DNA of 7,868 nucleotides from Ignavibacteriales bacterium (lineage in GTDB: Bacteria > Bacteroidota > Ignavibacteria > UBA10030 > SZUA-254): contig JACQYX010000247.1 of assembly GCA_016207985.1 (NCBI GenBank), forward strand, positions 1-7,868. Reading direction: 5' to 3'. The stretch's first letter is position 1; every line of letters begins with the position of its first letter. A program made the position numbers and the translations under genes. Shown piece by piece: positions 7,012 through 7,868 of this stretch. The notes beneath the pieces were generated by a model, which did not search any database, was not told where the DNA came from, and saw nothing but the letters and a program-made list of their open reading frames with translations.

Positions 7012-7559
7012 AAATTATCGTCGGTATTACCGGCTCTTCCGGTGCTGTATATGCAGTCGATTTTCTAAAAAAATGTACTACAGATAAATTTCTCATCGTA
7101 AGTAAATGGGGAAAGGTTCTTCTAAAAGATGAAATGAATCTTGCTGATAAAGATTTGCATTTTTACGTCAAAAAACAATTTTCTGACGATGATCTTACAG
7201 CCCCAACGGCATCCGGCTCGAATAAATTTGATGCGATGGTGATAATTCCTTGCTCGACATCGACAATCGGAAAGATTGCCTCAGGTATCGGAGATACACT
7301 AATAACTCGAACAGCTCAAGTCGCTCTGAAAGAACGATATAAACTTGTACTTTGCGTTCGCGAAACTCCTCTTTCAACAATTACACTTGAACAGTGTACC
7401 AAGCTTTCACAGGCAGGTGTAATCATAATGCCAATCTCACCGCCGATGTATTGTCTTCCCAAATCAGTCGATGAATATGTGAATGCTTTCGTAAATAGAT
7501 TGCTTGAAGTGTTGGAGCTGAAAGAGAGAAGGGGGTGGAGGGTGGAAGAATTGGATTGA
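7008..7559 (+). CDS. ubiX: UbiX-type flavin prenyltransferase
   Basis: A 183-aa cytoplasmic flavoprotein of the UbiX/Pad1 family. It joins a dimethylallyl group to FMN, making the prenylated-FMN cofactor of UbiD-type decarboxylases. Visible signatures are GITGSSGAVYA (6-16, FMN-binding loop), IIPCSTSTIGKIASGIGD (79-96), and TRTAQVALKERYKL leading to CVRETPLSTITLEQ. By alignment from memory with Pseudomonas UbiX, the phosphate and active-site residues are kept as R101, K108, E119, Y148 and R164. ATG 7008 overlaps the prenyltransferase stop by 4 nt, with GGAG 10 nt upstream, so the two are coupled. In the futalosine pathway the partner would be a UbiD-like decarboxylase (MqnL), not seen here. 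The last 10-12 residues (ERRGWRVEELD) come from a purine-rich, repeat-like tract and extend past the usual C terminus; they are probably not functional. The call is firm. Confidence 0.95.
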   Translation: MKIIVGITGSSGAVYAVDFLKKCTTDKFLIVSKWGKVLLKDEMNLADKDLHFYVKKQFSDDDLTAPTASGSNKFDAMVIIPCSTSTIGKIASGIGDTLITRTAQVALKERYKLVLCVRETPLSTITLEQCTKLSQAGVIIMPISPPMYCLPKSVDEYVNAFVNRLLEVLELKERRGWRVEELD

Positions 7560-7631
7560 TGTCCACCAGAGGCGGATCCCAGCCCGACAGATGGCTGGCG
7601 GGCGCCTTTGGCGGAGAGTAATGGATTAATG
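7550..7631. repeat. Imperfect 12-nt direct repeats flanking the palindromic element
   Basis: ATTGGATTGATG (7550-7561) and AATGGATTAATG (7620-7631) match at 10 of 12 positions and bracket the palindrome at 7562-7615. The left copy overlaps the ubiX stop codon. They could be an eroded target duplication or minisatellite-like units. AT-rich words of this kind also occur by chance, so the call is tentative. Confidence 0.35.
7562..7615. repeat. GC-rich palindromic intergenic element
   Basis: A 54-bp imperfect palindrome. The outer arms are TCCACCAGAGGCG (7562-7574) and CGCCTTTGGCGGA (7603-7615), pairing over 13 positions with one mismatch and one G-T wobble. Inside is a perfect 6-bp stem, CCAGCC (7579-7584) with GGCTGG (7593-7598), around an 8-nt loop. 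GCCCG (7582-7586) and CGGGC (7599-7603) offer a competing stem. Its base composition is far more GC-rich than the flanks. It resembles dispersed REP/MITE-like intergenic repeats. No T-run follows on either side, so it is not a classic intrinsic terminator, though it could stabilise or end the ubiX transcript. Confidence 0.7.
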
Positions 7632-7644
7632 GAGTTAATAATTT

Positions 7645-7868
7645 ATGACTGGAAAAACTTTTTTCAATAAAATAGCGAATGGAAAACAGGATATACTAAA
7701 CGAGTTTGTCAATCACCTAAAGCAGCAACGAGCTCACTTCTGTGTAATTGGAGGACTCGCGGTAAATGCCTACGCCGAGCCAGTTGTTAGTCTCGACATT
7801 GATATAGTAATAGCTGTAGACAGTATTGAAAATATTATCAAGAAGCTACCAAAAAGTTATAAGGTGAA
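7645..7868 (+). CDS. Nucleotidyltransferase-fold protein, partial (runs off the right edge)
   Basis: An open frame from ATG 7645 to the window end gives 74 residues with no stop. After a helical N terminus (DILNEFVNHLKQQ) comes FCVIGGLAVNAYAEPVVSLD, then IDIVIAV. This is the polymerase-beta-like nucleotidyltransferase pattern: GG (36-37), 13 residues, then D51-x-D53 as metal ligands. Such small proteins include MNT-type antitoxins, AbiEii-like toxins and uncharacterised GGxAV..Y proteins, often in toxin-antitoxin or defence contexts. The missing C-terminal part and neighbour would decide between them. A GGAG at 7631-7634, 10 nt upstream, can serve as ribosome site. The gene follows the palindromic element by 29 nt and is probably not in the ubiX functional unit. 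Confidence 0.75.
   Translation, partial: MTGKTFFNKIANGKQDILNEFVNHLKQQRAHFCVIGGLAVNAYAEPVVSLDIDIVIAVDSIENIIKKLPKSYKV

Noticed and set aside
7562..7640. Intrinsic terminator after ubiX
   Set aside because: The hairpin is strong but no T-run follows on the plus strand. It is better described as a palindromic repeat that may still affect transcript ends.
1..7868. tRNA, rRNA, CRISPR, transposase or phage genes
   Set aside because: I looked on both strands and saw no regularly spaced repeats, no tRNA-like cloverleaf, and no integrase or transposase motifs.

Overview
The window looks like ordinary chromosome from a moderately AT-rich Gram-negative bacterium. The protein style suggests the Bacteroidota/Ignavibacteria/Chlorobi side of the tree: periplasmic PpiC/SurA lipoproteins next to a MoxR ATPase, an S8 peptidase of the DSGF/HGTS type, and a futalosine-type UbiA enzyme. 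This placement is an inference from gene content, not a phylogeny.

Left part, minus strand (about 6081 down to 10): one compact operon read leftwards from a sigma-70-like promoter at 6053-6081. It encodes three consecutive PpiC/SurA-type periplasmic proteins: a 671-aa lipoprotein with two well-kept parvulin domains, a 287-aa putative lipoprotein whose parvulin region has lost its histidines, and a 427-aa SurA-like protein. A MoxR AAA+ ATPase and a subtilisin-like (S8) protease follow. Junctions overlap by 4, 8 and 14 nt, then a 16-nt gap precedes the protease, so the genes are probably translationally coupled. The set reads as an envelope protein folding and quality-control operon. The protease frame stops at 10-12, after the catalytic Asp and His but before any catalytic Ser, probably by a nonsense substitution.

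Middle (5994-6177): a divergent intergenic region with one promoter candidate per strand and a small palindrome over the rightward -35 box.

Right part, plus strand (6178-7559): a UbiA-family prenyltransferase, closest in motifs to MqnP, overlaps by 4 nt a UbiX flavin prenyltransferase. Together they point to menaquinone synthesis by the futalosine route: MqnP prenylates the aromatic acid, and UbiX makes the prenyl-FMN cofactor needed by a UbiD-type decarboxylase, which is not in this window.

Right edge (7560-7868): a GC-rich palindromic element, flanked by imperfect direct repeats and a purine-rich tract, followed by the start of a nucleotidyltransferase-fold gene that runs off the window. 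This is the part that looks most like accessory DNA. I see no tRNA, rRNA, CRISPR array, transposase or phage gene. Nothing here amounts to a clearly new system; the best leads are the interrupted protease, the graded decay of parvulin active sites across the operon, and the palindrome/nucleotidyltransferase junction.
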